The position numbers and the translations under genes were made by a program. DNA of 44,494 bases from CAYGAW01 sp964347945 (lineage in GTDB: Bacteria > Chloroflexota > Anaerolineae > UBA7937 > B3-Chlor): the NCBI GenBank assembly GCA_964347945.1, contig CAYGAW010000035.1:1-44494 (forward strand). The letters are read 5' to 3'. Under the pieces are notes generated by a model. It was not told the origin of the DNA. It saw only the letters and a program-made list of their open reading frames with translations, and made no database searches. Each line of letters starts with the position of its first letter. Position 1 is the first letter of the stretch. Below are positions 1-8,758 of the stretch, in pieces.

Positions 1-3000
1 ATGGGCACGACTTCGCCGATGAGGCTTGCGGAGAAGAGGGTCTGGGTGACCGCATCGTGGAGGTCGCGAGCGAGACGACTACGTTCCTCCATGGCGGCCG
101 CCTGCTGGGCCTGCTCGTAGAGGCGCGCCTCCTCAATGGCGACCGCTGTGAGGTTAGCCAGAGATTGGAGCACGCCCAAGTCGGTATCATCCAAGGCCCT
201 CACTTGCTCGCTCTGGACATCCAACACACCGATGACCCCGCTCTTCGTCTTCAGAGGCACAGCCAGTTCAGATCGAGTCTCGGTCGAGTCGGGCAGCAGA
301 ACATACCGTGGCTCCTGGCTCACGTCTGGTGCCAGGAGAGGTTGACCTGTGGACGCTACCCAGCCCGAGATTCCCGTACCCACCTTGATCCGCGGGGGTT
401 CGAAGTCAGGATCGTCCCAGCGAGGGCCCGCCCCAGCCCTCACCACCAGTTCATCTCCCTCGACGAGGCCAATGGCCACCAAGTAGTATCCAAAGTTCTC
501 CTTGACCAGGCGGACCGTCTCATTCAGCAGTTCGTCGACAGCCAAGAGTGAGGTGATGTGAGCTCCGACCTCGCTCAGGACACGGAACTGCTCCGCTCTT
601 CGCTGCTCCGAATCGAAGAGGCGCGCGTTCTCGATGGCGACAGCCGCCTGGTTGGCGAAAGCCACCAGCAACTCCAGATCGGTCTCGTCGAACTCTCCCT
701 TACCACCCTGTTTGTCCATGACCACCACGGTGCCCATCACCCGGTCCTTGATGGCCAACGGGGCTATGGCGACGCTCTGGATTTGCCGTTTCGATTCCTT
801 CACCAGCTTCGAGAGCGCTCGATAGTCCGCCCGGCTGTCCTCTCCGACCTGGTTCGATATCACTGGTTGGTTATGGAGAGCTACCCAGCCAGAAAGGCTA
901 CCCTCCAAAGGGGCACGATCTCCCAGCGCAGAGACGGCCAACCCGGTAGCGGCCACCGCCTCATCCTCCTTTCTCTCCCAGTCGACGGTATTAATGATAC
1001 CTCCCTCGGCTTGCAGGAGACTGGTAGCCTGCTCGATGATGAGATTGAGGAGCCTATTCAATTCCAGGGTGCTGGCCACCGCCCTGGTGGTCTCCTGAAG
1101 GGCCATGACTTGGGCCAGCCTGCTCTTCGTGTCCTCATACAGCCGTGCGTTCTCGATGGCGATGGCCGCCTGATTGGCCAAGGATTGCAGTACCACGAGG
1201 TCGCTCTCATCGAAGGCGTTCAGTTCGTCGCTTTCGACGTTCAACACGCCAATCACCGCTTCCTTGGTCTTGATCGGCACGCACAGTTCCGACCTGGTCG
1301 TGGCAGTTTCGGAGAGATACGTGTATCGTGGTTCCTCGCTGACGTCAGGAACCAGCAGAGGCTCCCCGGTGCCGGCCACCCAGCCGGTGATGCCTTCTCC
1401 ACCCACCCTGAACACTGGAGGTTGGAACTCAGGATCATCGAAGGCTGGGCCGGCACCCGCCTTGACAATCAGCTCATCCCCCTCGATGAGACTGATGCCC
1501 ACGAGGTAGTATCCAAAGCTCTCCTTGATCAACCGTGCGATCTCACTAAGCACGTCGTCAAGGTGCAGAATCGAGGTGATGTGGCGGCCCACCTCGCTGA
1601 TGACGCGAAACTGCTCCGCTCGCCGCTGCTCGGCATCGAAGAGGCGCGCTTCGTCGATGGCGACCGCAGCCTGATTGGCCAGTGCCTGTAGCACCACCAG
1701 GTCGCTCTCATCGAAGGCGTTCAACCGGTCACTTTCGACGTTCAACACACCGATGACAGCGTCCTTCGTTTTGAGAGGGACGCATAGTTCCGAGCGGGTC
1801 TCGGAAATGCCGGACACGAACAGATATCGCGGCTCCTTGCTCACGTCAGGTACCAGGAGAGGTTCTCCCGTGGCGGCCACCCAGCCTGTGATCGCCTGTC
1901 CGCCTACCTTGACAACCGGGGAGTGGAACTGGGGATCATCGAAAGGAGGACCAGCCCCTGCCCTTTCGATCAGTTCGTCGCCCTCGATCATACTGATGCC
2001 AACCAGGTGGTATCCGAAACTCTCTTTGATCAGACGAACGATCTCCTGGAGTAGAGCATCGACGGCCAGGACCGAGGTTATGTGCTGCCCCACCTCGCTG
2101 ATGACCTTGAATTGCTCGGCCCGTCGCTGCTCGGCATCGAAGAGGCGGGCATTCTCGATGGCGATGGCTGCCTGGTTGGCCAGAGATTGAAGCACCGCCT
2201 GGTCGCTCTCGTCGAAGGCGTTCAGTCGGTCGCTTTCGACGTTCAGCACACCTATCACGGCGTCCTTTGTCTTCAGAGGAACGCACAACTCCGAGCGGGT
2301 CTCGGAAGAGTCTGGAAAGAAAAGGTATCGCGGCTCTTCGCTCACGTCGGGCGCCAGGAGAGGCTCTCCCGTGGCGGCCACCCATGCAGTGATACCCTTG
2401 CCTCCCACCTTGACGCCTGGGGGCAGAAACTGTGGCTCTTCCCAATGGGTCTTGACCCCGGCCTTGAAGACGACATCATCGCCTTCAATCAGGCCAATGG
2501 TGATCAGATAGTAGCCAAAGGTCTCTTTCAGCAGGCGAACGATCTCCGTCAGGAGCTGTTCGGGATCCAGGATCGACGCGATGTGGCGACCCACTTCGCT
2601 GATGACACGGAACTGCTCCGCCCTGAGCTGCTCCGCATCGAAGAGCCGCGCGTTCTCTATGGCTACACCAATCTCATCTCCAATGTGGGTAAGGAGTTCA
2701 ACTTCTCGCTGAGAGAAGTCTCGCTCCCCACGGGTCACTACAAACAGAGAACCCCAGACCTTCTCCCTGGAAGCAAGAGGAACGATGGCCACCGCTCGGA
2801 AACCGGTCTCGGTCACGACCGAGCGCGTCAGTCGCGGATCCGCAGAGAGGTCTCTCACCACCAGAGGTTCACCTGTCTCGACCACACGACCCGAGAAGCC
2901 CTCTCCTACCTTCAGATTGTCAATCCCGGCGACAAACTCGTCGCTGACTCCCTGATGAACCGCAATGGTGAGCATTCCTTCCCCATCTTGTGACTTCGCG

Positions 3001-4244
3001 TCCTGCAGCAGGTAGATGCCGCCAGCCTCGATCCCCATCACCTCGAGGGTCTTGTCCAGAGCATCGCTCAGAACCTCCCCCAGATCCAGGCTGCTACTCA
3101 CGGCCGAGGCGATGGCGTTGAGGGCAGCTAACTCCCTGGTCCGGTCAGCCACTTTCTGCTCAAGGTCTTCGTACGACTCCTTGAGTGCCTTGGCCATCGT
3201 GTTGAATTGTCGGCCCAGTGCCTCCACTTCATCGCCCGTCTCCGGAGGTGCAGCGTAATCGAACTCACCCTCGGCAATGCGCTGAGCCGCCCTGGTCAGA
3301 TCCTGGATGGGTCCCAAGACACGTCCTGTGGAGAAGAACACCAGCGCACCAGCACTGAGCGCTGCCACAACAAGCAAACCCAGAAGCAGATTGCTATAGC
3401 CTCGAAAGGGTCCAGCGATGTCCTGCCAATCCTCCTGAGTGACAAGCCCCCAGCTCGTACCGGGGATCGGGGCGAAGCCAGAGATTACGGTCTTCCCAGT
3501 CTCGTCCTCTGCAAGAACGGCTCCGATTGCTCCCTGAGAGGCCTGCATCACTGGCGGCAAACCTGCATAACTCTTGCCCAGTTGCGTACTGTCGCCGTGG
3601 TAGATGACCGTCCCGTTGCCGTCTACCAGGTAGGCGTAGCCGCTCTGGCCCGTTGTGAACTCTAGAGACTTGGCATACACGCTGCCCAACCCGGAGTACC
3701 TAATAGTGGCGATCCCGGCCATCACACCCAAGAATTTCCCCTTGTCATCTACAATGGGGACCGCGACTATGATAGCGTCCTCGCCTGACACATCGTCCTC
3801 GAAGACGTCGGAGAAGACCGGTTGCAGCGTGTCCTTGACCTCGTCAAACTGCGACCGCACGGGGAAATCCGTCAGGCGCCTCCTGGGATGGAGAGGGCGC
3901 AACCAGACAGCTACACCTTGGTCATTGTAGACCACCACCCCCCCATCGAAAACCTGGAGTTGGCTCGGCGCCTCTCGCAGGGCCTCGACCAGACGTAGCG
4001 TTTCCATGGACTGAATGTCCCTGTCGGCCGCGACAACTTGCAGCATCTGGGCATACTGACTCAGCCCCTCCGAGAGTCGCGCAGCTGATACCCTGGCCAA
4101 CTCAGTGTCTCTGCGTTGGACAACGTCTCGCGCCGCCCGCTCGTATGCATAGAGGGCGATCACAGCCACCGCCGCCAGTCCGAGGACTGACGGGACTAGC
4201 AGAGATAGCAGGGTCTTTGCCCTAAGGCTCTTGGTGAAGAACAT
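1..4244 (-). CDS. Membrane sensor histidine kinase with six GAF domains (HPK7/NarL type), C-terminus cut off
   Basis: The frame is open without a stop from the ATG at 4244 to the window edge (1,414 residues visible; the catalytic ATPase domain lies outside). Order of domains: TM1 (about residues 9-31), an extracytoplasmic dCache-like sensor, TM2 (about 285-308), HAMP (about 309-360), then GAF domains starting near residues 378, 546, 713, 879, 1046 and 1225. The last visible residues are a HisKA_3 dimerisation segment with the H-box RDLHDAVTQTLF. Family knowledge: such kinases autophosphorylate on the His and pass phosphate to a NarL/LuxR-type regulator. GAF2, 3, 4 and 6 are close copies sharing the pattern ISEVGxHI...PDVSxEPRY...ETRSEL.VPLKTK, so the gene grew by internal duplication. 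It follows the 4535-8365 operon on the same strand after a 290-bp gap in which I see no convincing promoter. The signal sensed cannot be told. Confidence 0.93.
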   Translation of the reverse strand, partial: MFFTKSLRAKTLLSLLVPSVLGLAAVAVIALYAYERAARDVVQRRDTELARVSAARLSEGLSQYAQMLQVVAADRDIQSMETLRLVEALREAPSQLQVFDGGVVVYNDQGVAVWLRPLHPRRRLTDFPVRSQFDEVKDTLQPVFSDVFEDDVSGEDAIIVAVPIVDDKGKFLGVMAGIATIRYSGLGSVYAKSLEFTTGQSGYAYLVDGNGTVIYHGDSTQLGKSYAGLPPVMQASQGAIGAVLAEDETGKTVISGFAPIPGTSWGLVTQEDWQDIAGPFRGYSNLLLGLLVVAALSAGALVFFSTGRVLGPIQDLTRAAQRIAEGEFDYAAPPETGDEVEALGRQFNTMAKALKESYEDLEQKVADRTRELAALNAIASAVSSSLDLGEVLSDALDKTLEVMGIEAGGIYLLQDAKSQDGEGMLTIAVHQGVSDEFVAGIDNLKVGEGFSGRVVETGEPLVVRDLSADPRLTRSVVTETGFRAVAIVPLASREKVWGSLFVVTRGERDFSQREVELLTHIGDEIGVAIENARLFDAEQLRAEQFRVISEVGRHIASILDPEQLLTEIVRLLKETFGYYLITIGLIEGDDVVFKAGVKTHWEEPQFLPPGVKVGGKGITAWVAATGEPLLAPDVSEEPRYLFFPDSSETRSELCVPLKTKDAVIGVLNVESDRLNAFDESDQAVLQSLANQAAIAIENARLFDAEQRRAEQFKVISEVGQHITSVLAVDALLQEIVRLIKESFGYHLVGISMIEGDELIERAGAGPPFDDPQFHSPVVKVGGQAITGWVAATGEPLLVPDVSKEPRYLFVSGISETRSELCVPLKTKDAVIGVLNVESDRLNAFDESDLVVLQALANQAAVAIDEARLFDAEQRRAEQFRVISEVGRHITSILHLDDVLSEIARLIKESFGYYLVGISLIEGDELIVKAGAGPAFDDPEFQPPVFRVGGEGITGWVAGTGEPLLVPDVSEEPRYTYLSETATTRSELCVPIKTKEAVIGVLNVESDELNAFDESDLVVLQSLANQAAIAIENARLYEDTKSRLAQVMALQETTRAVASTLELNRLLNLIIEQATSLLQAEGGIINTVDWERKEDEAVAATGLAVSALGDRAPLEGSLSGWVALHNQPVISNQVGEDSRADYRALSKLVKESKRQIQSVAIAPLAIKDRVMGTVVVMDKQGGKGEFDETDLELLVAFANQAAVAIENARLFDSEQRRAEQFRVLSEVGAHITSLLAVDELLNETVRLVKENFGYYLVAIGLVEGDELVVRAGAGPRWDDPDFEPPRIKVGTGISGWVASTGQPLLAPDVSQEPRYVLLPDSTETRSELAVPLKTKSGVIGVLDVQSEQVRALDDTDLGVLQSLANLTAVAIEEARLYEQAQQAAAMEERSRLARDLHDAVTQTLFSASLIGEVVP

Positions 4245-4534
4245 TGGAGATATCTCATTGACTGGACCCGTCCTTCAGGACTGTCTCGGTCCTACAGCGG
4301 GCCTCAGGCCGCCCCGCTTGTGCTGGTGTTCTCCCTGGTCAAGCGTATGGGCATCGTTCGACTCACTGAAGTGGTGGACCTACAGTCGGTCTGGCGCCAG
4401 GAACTTGGAGCACTGACACCCTTATCTTACCACAAGCTTGGCCTCTACTCCAGCAGTCGAAGCCGGGGCAAGGAAATACGACGTGAACAGCCATCAGGGC
4501 CAAGTGAAGACTACCCAGGTGCAGGAAGAAGCCA

Positions 4535-5668
4535 TCAGGTGGACGTCGACCGCAGGGAATGTACTAGCCTGGCGACGTCCAGCGCCGCGTGAGGCCTGGC
4601 TGCCTCCCGCGCCCTGTCGGCCATGAGAGCCAAGGTCCCGTTTCCCGGCTGGAGAAGCTCTCTCAGCGATGCCACCACCTTGTGCGGCGTCGGGGTCAGC
4701 AGTCCCGCTCCCCGCTCCACCACCCACTCCGCGTTCCCTTCCTCCTGGCCTCTCAACGATCCACTGATCAGCATAGGCAGCCCGCAAGCCAGCGCCTCAC
4801 TGATGGTGCTGGGCCCCGCCTTGGTGATCAGCAGATCGGCGGCGTGCATCAGGGCGGGCATGTTGTCGGCAAAGCCCGTGACGCAGGTGGGTACCTCCCA
4901 GCGCACCCTTTGCAGTCTGGCCCTCAGCTCCTCGTTCCTGCCGGTGACGATGAGCAGTTGAAGGTCCAAGGAGGCCTCAGCTACCGCTCGCGCAACGGGG
5001 AAGACTTTCCCCATCCCCTCTCCTCCGCCCGCCAGGAGGACGGTGAACCGGCGCTCCGCCAAGCCCAGGCCCCTGCGCACATCCTCCTGCGAGTAGGAAC
5101 GATCCACTAACTCGAGGTCAACGGGTATGCCCACGACTTTGACCTTCTCAGGGGCAAATCCCTCATTAAGAGCCTTCTGCCGAATCTGGTAGGTGGGCAC
5201 CAGGCACATGTCCACTTCAGGACAGAGCCACCAGTGGTGGATGCTAACCAGATCAGTAACCACAGTGACCAGAGGCACATGCCGGCCCAGGTCGTGCACC
5301 AGCCCCGCGGGTATGTGATTGGCCCATGGATGCGTGGAGATGATCAAGTCCGGGTTGCTTTCTAGCAGGATCCGCCTGACCCTGCCCCTACCCAGCGGGG
5401 AGACCATTCTCAGGATAAGCGGAGATCGCCTCCGTCCGTTAGAGAAATGCCACAGGAGGCCCCACGACCGCGGAAGGCGATTCACGACGGGGCCGTACAT
5501 TCCGCCGGCAAGGCTCAAAGGCCAGGCAAAGCCATCCGACATGATGTCGGCAAGCTCGAAGTGGTACTGGCCGGGGAAAAGATGCTCCACCGCGTCCACT
5601 ATGGCGTCAGCCACGCTGTGGTGACCGCCGCCGGAATCGCACGTCAAGATGAGGATGCGTGCACCCAT
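4535..5668 (-). CDS. MGDG-synthase/UgtP-like glycosyltransferase (GT28 family)
   Basis: This 377-residue protein matches the monogalactosyldiacylglycerol synthase / processive diacylglycerol glucosyltransferase family. The N-terminus has the family pattern LTCDSGGGHHSVADAIVDA (residues 7-25). The lipid-acceptor lobe carries STHPWANHI, and the C-terminal nucleotide-sugar lobe carries LLAGGGEGMG, VTGRNEELR and ITKAGPSTISEALACGLP. Family knowledge: these enzymes transfer a hexose from a UDP-sugar to diacylglycerol at the inner membrane face. The ATG at 5668 follows the stop of the upstream UPF0104 gene by 6 bases, so the two are co-transcribed and probably translationally coupled. Inferred job: glycosylation of a membrane lipid that its neighbours export or modify. 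The donor sugar and exact acceptor cannot be read from sequence. Confidence 0.88.
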   Translation of the reverse strand: MGARILILTCDSGGGHHSVADAIVDAVEHLFPGQYHFELADIMSDGFAWPLSLAGGMYGPVVNRLPRSWGLLWHFSNGRRRSPLILRMVSPLGRGRVRRILLESNPDLIISTHPWANHIPAGLVHDLGRHVPLVTVVTDLVSIHHWWLCPEVDMCLVPTYQIRQKALNEGFAPEKVKVVGIPVDLELVDRSYSQEDVRRGLGLAERRFTVLLAGGGEGMGKVFPVARAVAEASLDLQLLIVTGRNEELRARLQRVRWEVPTCVTGFADNMPALMHAADLLITKAGPSTISEALACGLPMLISGSLRGQEEGNAEWVVERGAGLLTPTPHKVVASLRELLQPGNGTLALMADRAREAARPHAALDVARLVHSLRSTST

Positions 5669-5674
5669 CTTACT

Positions 5675-6667
5675 CTATCGAGGATGCTCCACTTCCAGGC
5701 TGGCCTGAGGTCCACTCCGCAATCCATACCCCTCCCTGGAAAAGAGTGCGTAGCCCCAGACGATGGGCACAAGGCGCATAGCCCGCATGAGGACCACGAA
5801 GGCCAGAGCCTGGCTGCTAGCCACACCGAAGACGCCCAAGGTAGTGATGGATAGTATCTCCAGCATACCCACGTTCCATGGCGGGTTGGGGATGGAAGCC
5901 GCCAGAGCAATGACCACCACGGGGAATACGTAGGGGCCGAAGGGGAGCTCGATCAGGGCTGCCAGCCCGAGGAAGTGGAAGCTAACCACCAGGAACAACC
6001 ACATGGGCACGGTGAGGAAGAGGGCCAGCAGGGAGCGACGCCAATGTTCCATGGCTCGCACGCCTAGGATGAAGCGCTCCAATATCCCCACCAGCCGCTG
6101 CGCGAGCCGTGGCGAAAGCCTCTTGGTGACCAAGGTGACCAAACTGGTGGCCCACTGACTGCGAGACAACAGGACCACGAGCAGCACCGCCCCGATGAGC
6201 AAGATTGCCAACCCCGCCTGCCCCACGGTCTGCACCAGGGGCGGCAAAGGGATGATCCATAGCAGCGCGAGGAGCAGGAGACAGAGCACCAACACGTCCC
6301 ACATCTTCTCCACAAAGATGGTCCCCAGTGTGGCGCTCTTGCTCCAACTCCCCTTCTGTCCCAGGACGATGGAACGGAGCAGTTCGCCGCTGCTGGCGCC
6401 AATGATCTGGTTGCCGAAATACCCAATCAGAGTAGAAGAGAAGAGCGTGCGAAAGCTAATAGGTTTGTCTGGGGGAAAGAGATACTTCCAGCGCAAAGCC
6501 TTGACCAGGAAGAATACCATCTGCGCCGCCAGTGCGGGGAGCAGATACCAGTAGTCGGCCGCTGCAAGAGTCTCGAACATCTCTCTAAGATCGACCCTTA
6601 TCAGCACCAGCCCCAGCAAGATCAGCCCGATAATGGTGACGATGACGAAGCGCACTTTGTTGTTCAA
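5675..6667 (-). CDS. UPF0104 / lysylphosphatidylglycerol-synthase-TM-like membrane protein
   Basis: A 330-residue polytopic membrane protein with about eight hydrophobic segments. It carries the UPF0104/LPG_synthase_TM hallmarks: ALRWKYLFPP after the second helix, a GNQIIGASSGELLRSIVL stretch near residue 90, and EKMWDVLVL. It is the integral-membrane half only; no aminoacyl transferase domain is attached. Family members act as lipid flippases or membrane partners in glycolipid and phospholipid modification. The start is a TTG at 6667, chosen because GGAGG lies 8 bases upstream and the protein begins directly with TM1. It sits 12 bases after the upstream phosphodiesterase gene and 6 bases before the glycosyltransferase gene. 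A paralogue lies at 21975-22967 in a parallel module. Confidence 0.85.
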   Translation of the reverse strand: MNNKVRFVIVTIIGLILLGLVLIRVDLREMFETLAAADYWYLLPALAAQMVFFLVKALRWKYLFPPDKPISFRTLFSSTLIGYFGNQIIGASSGELLRSIVLGQKGSWSKSATLGTIFVEKMWDVLVLCLLLLALLWIIPLPPLVQTVGQAGLAILLIGAVLLVVLLSRSQWATSLVTLVTKRLSPRLAQRLVGILERFILGVRAMEHWRRSLLALFLTVPMWLFLVVSFHFLGLAALIELPFGPYVFPVVVIALAASIPNPPWNVGMLEILSITTLGVFGVASSQALAFVVLMRAMRLVPIVWGYALFSREGYGLRSGPQASLEVEHPR

Positions 6668-6679
6668 GCCGGGAGCCTC

Positions 6680-8365
6680 CTAGCCAACATATCCCAACCC
6701 CCGCAGCCGCTCTCTGATCTCCTCCTCATCCTCAGCCGAGTATTCACCCTCTGTCGTCGGGCGCTGGGATAGCTCGTCGCTGTATTGAACCCCAACCGAC
6801 GATAGGAATGCGGGACTGAAGGCTTCCTTGAGCACACGACCATCCATGTCCGATGGAATGGGTAAGCCAAGGGCGTAGAGGATGGTGGGTGTCAAATCGA
6901 CGATGTTCGCCTCCTGCAGCTTCGCGCCCTCTCTGAGGCCTTCCCCCGCCAGCACCACAATGCCGTCAGGACGGTGATGACCCGACATGCCAACGATGGG
7001 TTCGACGACGTGGGAGGCGCCAAAATCCGCGTGTCCAAAGGCCATGTATTCCCAGTTCCTGGATTGCAGCACGAGATCGGGCGCCTTCTCCAGGAGCGGG
7101 CCGGAGTATATCTCCTCCCTGCGATACACCTTTTCAACCACCCTCTCGCCGGTACGCGGGTCGCGGATCTCCTTTGCGCCGGCCGCTATCTCTTCTCTCA
7201 GTCCTTCGTACTCGCTGCCAGCATGTACGATGCCCTGAGGTCTCTTCCCCACGTCGTTGATGTAGATCTGTCCGAAGCTTCCCACGGCGAAGGCCTTGGT
7301 GCGCGACCAATCCACGTCGGCGAAGGAGAGGAAGAGCCGTTTCATGAGGCCGCCGCCCCTCTGGAATCGGAAGCGACGCCGGAGGAAACCCAGCCGCAGC
7401 GCTTTGGCCAGCCGAAAGACACCCAGTGGGGTAAAGCCCAGCTTGAACAGACCGTACTTGAGCCTGGCCAGGGGTCTCCTCTTCAGGTTGAGCAACCCCA
7501 TCTCGCGCAACCAGTTGTTGACCAGGAAGAAGCTGTGAACGGGCCCGAAGCCGTGGTCGGACATGACCACCACCATATCCTCCGGCCCGACCTTCTGGAG
7601 GAGCTGGCCGACCGCCGCATCCAGCCTGCGGTGAAAGTCCACCACTAGGTCCTTGTACCGCCCGGCCGCCTCTCGATCGTGCTCAGGATGGCTATCGTCG
7701 AGCAGACGCCAGGTCTCGTGTTGCAGCATGTCGCTGCTCCAGAAGAGGAGGAAGAAGAAGTCCCAATCCTTGTTATCCAGCAGGTACAGCGCCCCCTCCA
7801 GCCTTCGCTCCACGTCCGAGACCATGTCGGCGATGAACCTGTCCGTAAACTTGGTGGAGCGGTATCTCTCGTCAGGCAGTAAGGGAACGCCCCCCACAGC
7901 TCTGTCCAGTTCCTCCCGCAGCGAAAGAGGGTACGTGTAGTCATCACTGGCCGTGGGGGTGAGGAAGTCGCTGATCATGTAGCCGTTCACCTCTTCGGGA
8001 GGATAGGTGACGGGCATGCCCACGATCCCCACCTTGCGTCCTGCCTCGCTCAGCAGGTTCCAGATAGCCTGCGACGCCCTCTGCTGGGGGCTGACGATGG
8101 ATACCTGGTAGCTGTTCCGCCGCGGATGCACGAAGTCCACCAACCCGTGCTTGCCCGGGTTCTTGCCCGTGGCGAAGGACACCCAGGCCGAGGAACTTAT
8201 GGGAGGAAGTGTGGTGCTCAAGACACCAGAGGCTCCCTCCTTGACAAGTCGCTGGAGAGTGGGCATCGTGCCGTCCTCTATCCAGGGGCCTATGAGGTCG
8301 AAGGTAGCCCCGTCCAGGCCTATGACCATGACTTTGCGTTTCGTGAGGCCAGAGACGTCTGACAT
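6680..8365 (-). CDS. Alkaline-phosphatase-superfamily phosphodiesterase/nucleotide pyrophosphatase-like enzyme
   Basis: A 561-residue soluble protein of the type I phosphodiesterase/nucleotide pyrophosphatase group (AP superfamily). Metal- and substrate-site motifs visible: VIGLDGATFD (Asp18), the nucleophile region PPISSSAWVSFATGKNPGKHG (Ser57-59 cluster), SSDMLQHETW (Asp212, His216), MSDHGFG (Asp270, His271) and the late GHHRPDGIVVLAG. Most family members have Thr or Ser as nucleophile; here only Ser is available. There is no signal peptide, so it acts in the cytoplasm, presumably on a phosphate ester or phosphodiester of a lipid or sugar. It is the first gene of an operon with the UPF0104 protein (12-base gap) and the GT28 transferase. 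This gene type is frequent beside surface-polymer genes in Chloroflexota, archaea and other groups; its substrate is generally unknown. Confidence 0.87.
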   Translation of the reverse strand: MSDVSGLTKRKVMVIGLDGATFDLIGPWIEDGTMPTLQRLVKEGASGVLSTTLPPISSSAWVSFATGKNPGKHGLVDFVHPRRNSYQVSIVSPQQRASQAIWNLLSEAGRKVGIVGMPVTYPPEEVNGYMISDFLTPTASDDYTYPLSLREELDRAVGGVPLLPDERYRSTKFTDRFIADMVSDVERRLEGALYLLDNKDWDFFFLLFWSSDMLQHETWRLLDDSHPEHDREAAGRYKDLVVDFHRRLDAAVGQLLQKVGPEDMVVVMSDHGFGPVHSFFLVNNWLREMGLLNLKRRPLARLKYGLFKLGFTPLGVFRLAKALRLGFLRRRFRFQRGGGLMKRLFLSFADVDWSRTKAFAVGSFGQIYINDVGKRPQGIVHAGSEYEGLREEIAAGAKEIRDPRTGERVVEKVYRREEIYSGPLLEKAPDLVLQSRNWEYMAFGHADFGASHVVEPIVGMSGHHRPDGIVVLAGEGLREGAKLQEANIVDLTPTILYALGLPIPSDMDGRVLKEAFSPAFLSSVGVQYSDELSQRPTTEGEYSAEDEEEIRERLRGLGYVG

Positions 8366-8662
8366 GCGGCTGTACTCCTCTGATAAGCGACTCCTATTTA
8401 TATCATAGCAGGGCTTCGGTCGCTACCTTGCCAGCAGGACTCTGAAGAGAGAGTGTCAGATACGCGTGCGAGGTCATTTCAGCTTCTCCCCTCGCCGCAT
8501 CGCCCCGGAGACTTATGCACATACGCACAAGCGGTGGTCAGGGCCTACCCGGGACTCAATTCCCGCGCTAACATCAGAAAGTCCCTTGGGAACTTCACGC
8601 TCACAGCCAGGAGTCTCCGTTTCCTAGCGAGCCTATAGGAAGCCGTCGAATGACCACGTCAC
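8366..8662. other. Divergent intergenic region, no gene seen
   Basis: The gap between two divergent operons (8366-8758). The left part must hold the promoter of the leftward operon. A TATGAT/TATAAA-like AT-rich patch near 8390-8405 on the minus strand is the only -10-like candidate and lacks a good -35. No conserved small ORF or RNA fold was recognised. The right part holds the palindrome and promoter listed next. Confidence 0.5.
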
Positions 8663-8689
8663 GTAGGACAGGTTGGCAACCTGTCCTAC
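8663..8689. repeat. Perfect 27-bp palindrome (13-bp arms, 1-bp centre)
   Basis: The arms GTAGGACAGGTTG and CAACCTGTCCTAC are exact reverse complements around a single G. The element ends 11 bases before the -35 box of the next promoter. It could be an operator for a dimeric regulator or a dispersed REP-like palindrome; similar GGACAGGTTG-type palindromes occur as repeats in some bacterial genomes. I saw no second copy in this window. A 13-bp perfect arm is longer than most operators, which favours a REP-like element. Confidence 0.8.
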
Positions 8690-8700
8690 GGGATCCGGGA

Positions 8701-8730
8701 TTGACACGAGCGCCTAGCCAAGGCTATAAT
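8701..8730 (+). promoter_or_regulatory. Consensus sigma-70 promoter (TTGACA-18-TATAAT)
   Basis: Both hexamers match the consensus at every position: TTGACA at 8701-8706 and TATAAT at 8725-8730, with an 18-base spacer. Transcription would start near 8737, giving a leader of about 22 bases before the ATG at 8759. It should drive the three genes 8759-12879. Confidence 0.88.
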
Positions 8731-8758
8731 CCTAATCGCACCCAACCGAGAGCAACAG

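Noticed and set aside
57..2993. Long plus-strand open frames over the sensor kinase
   Set aside because: They are antisense to a continuous minus-strand frame with clear GAF, HAMP and H-box content.
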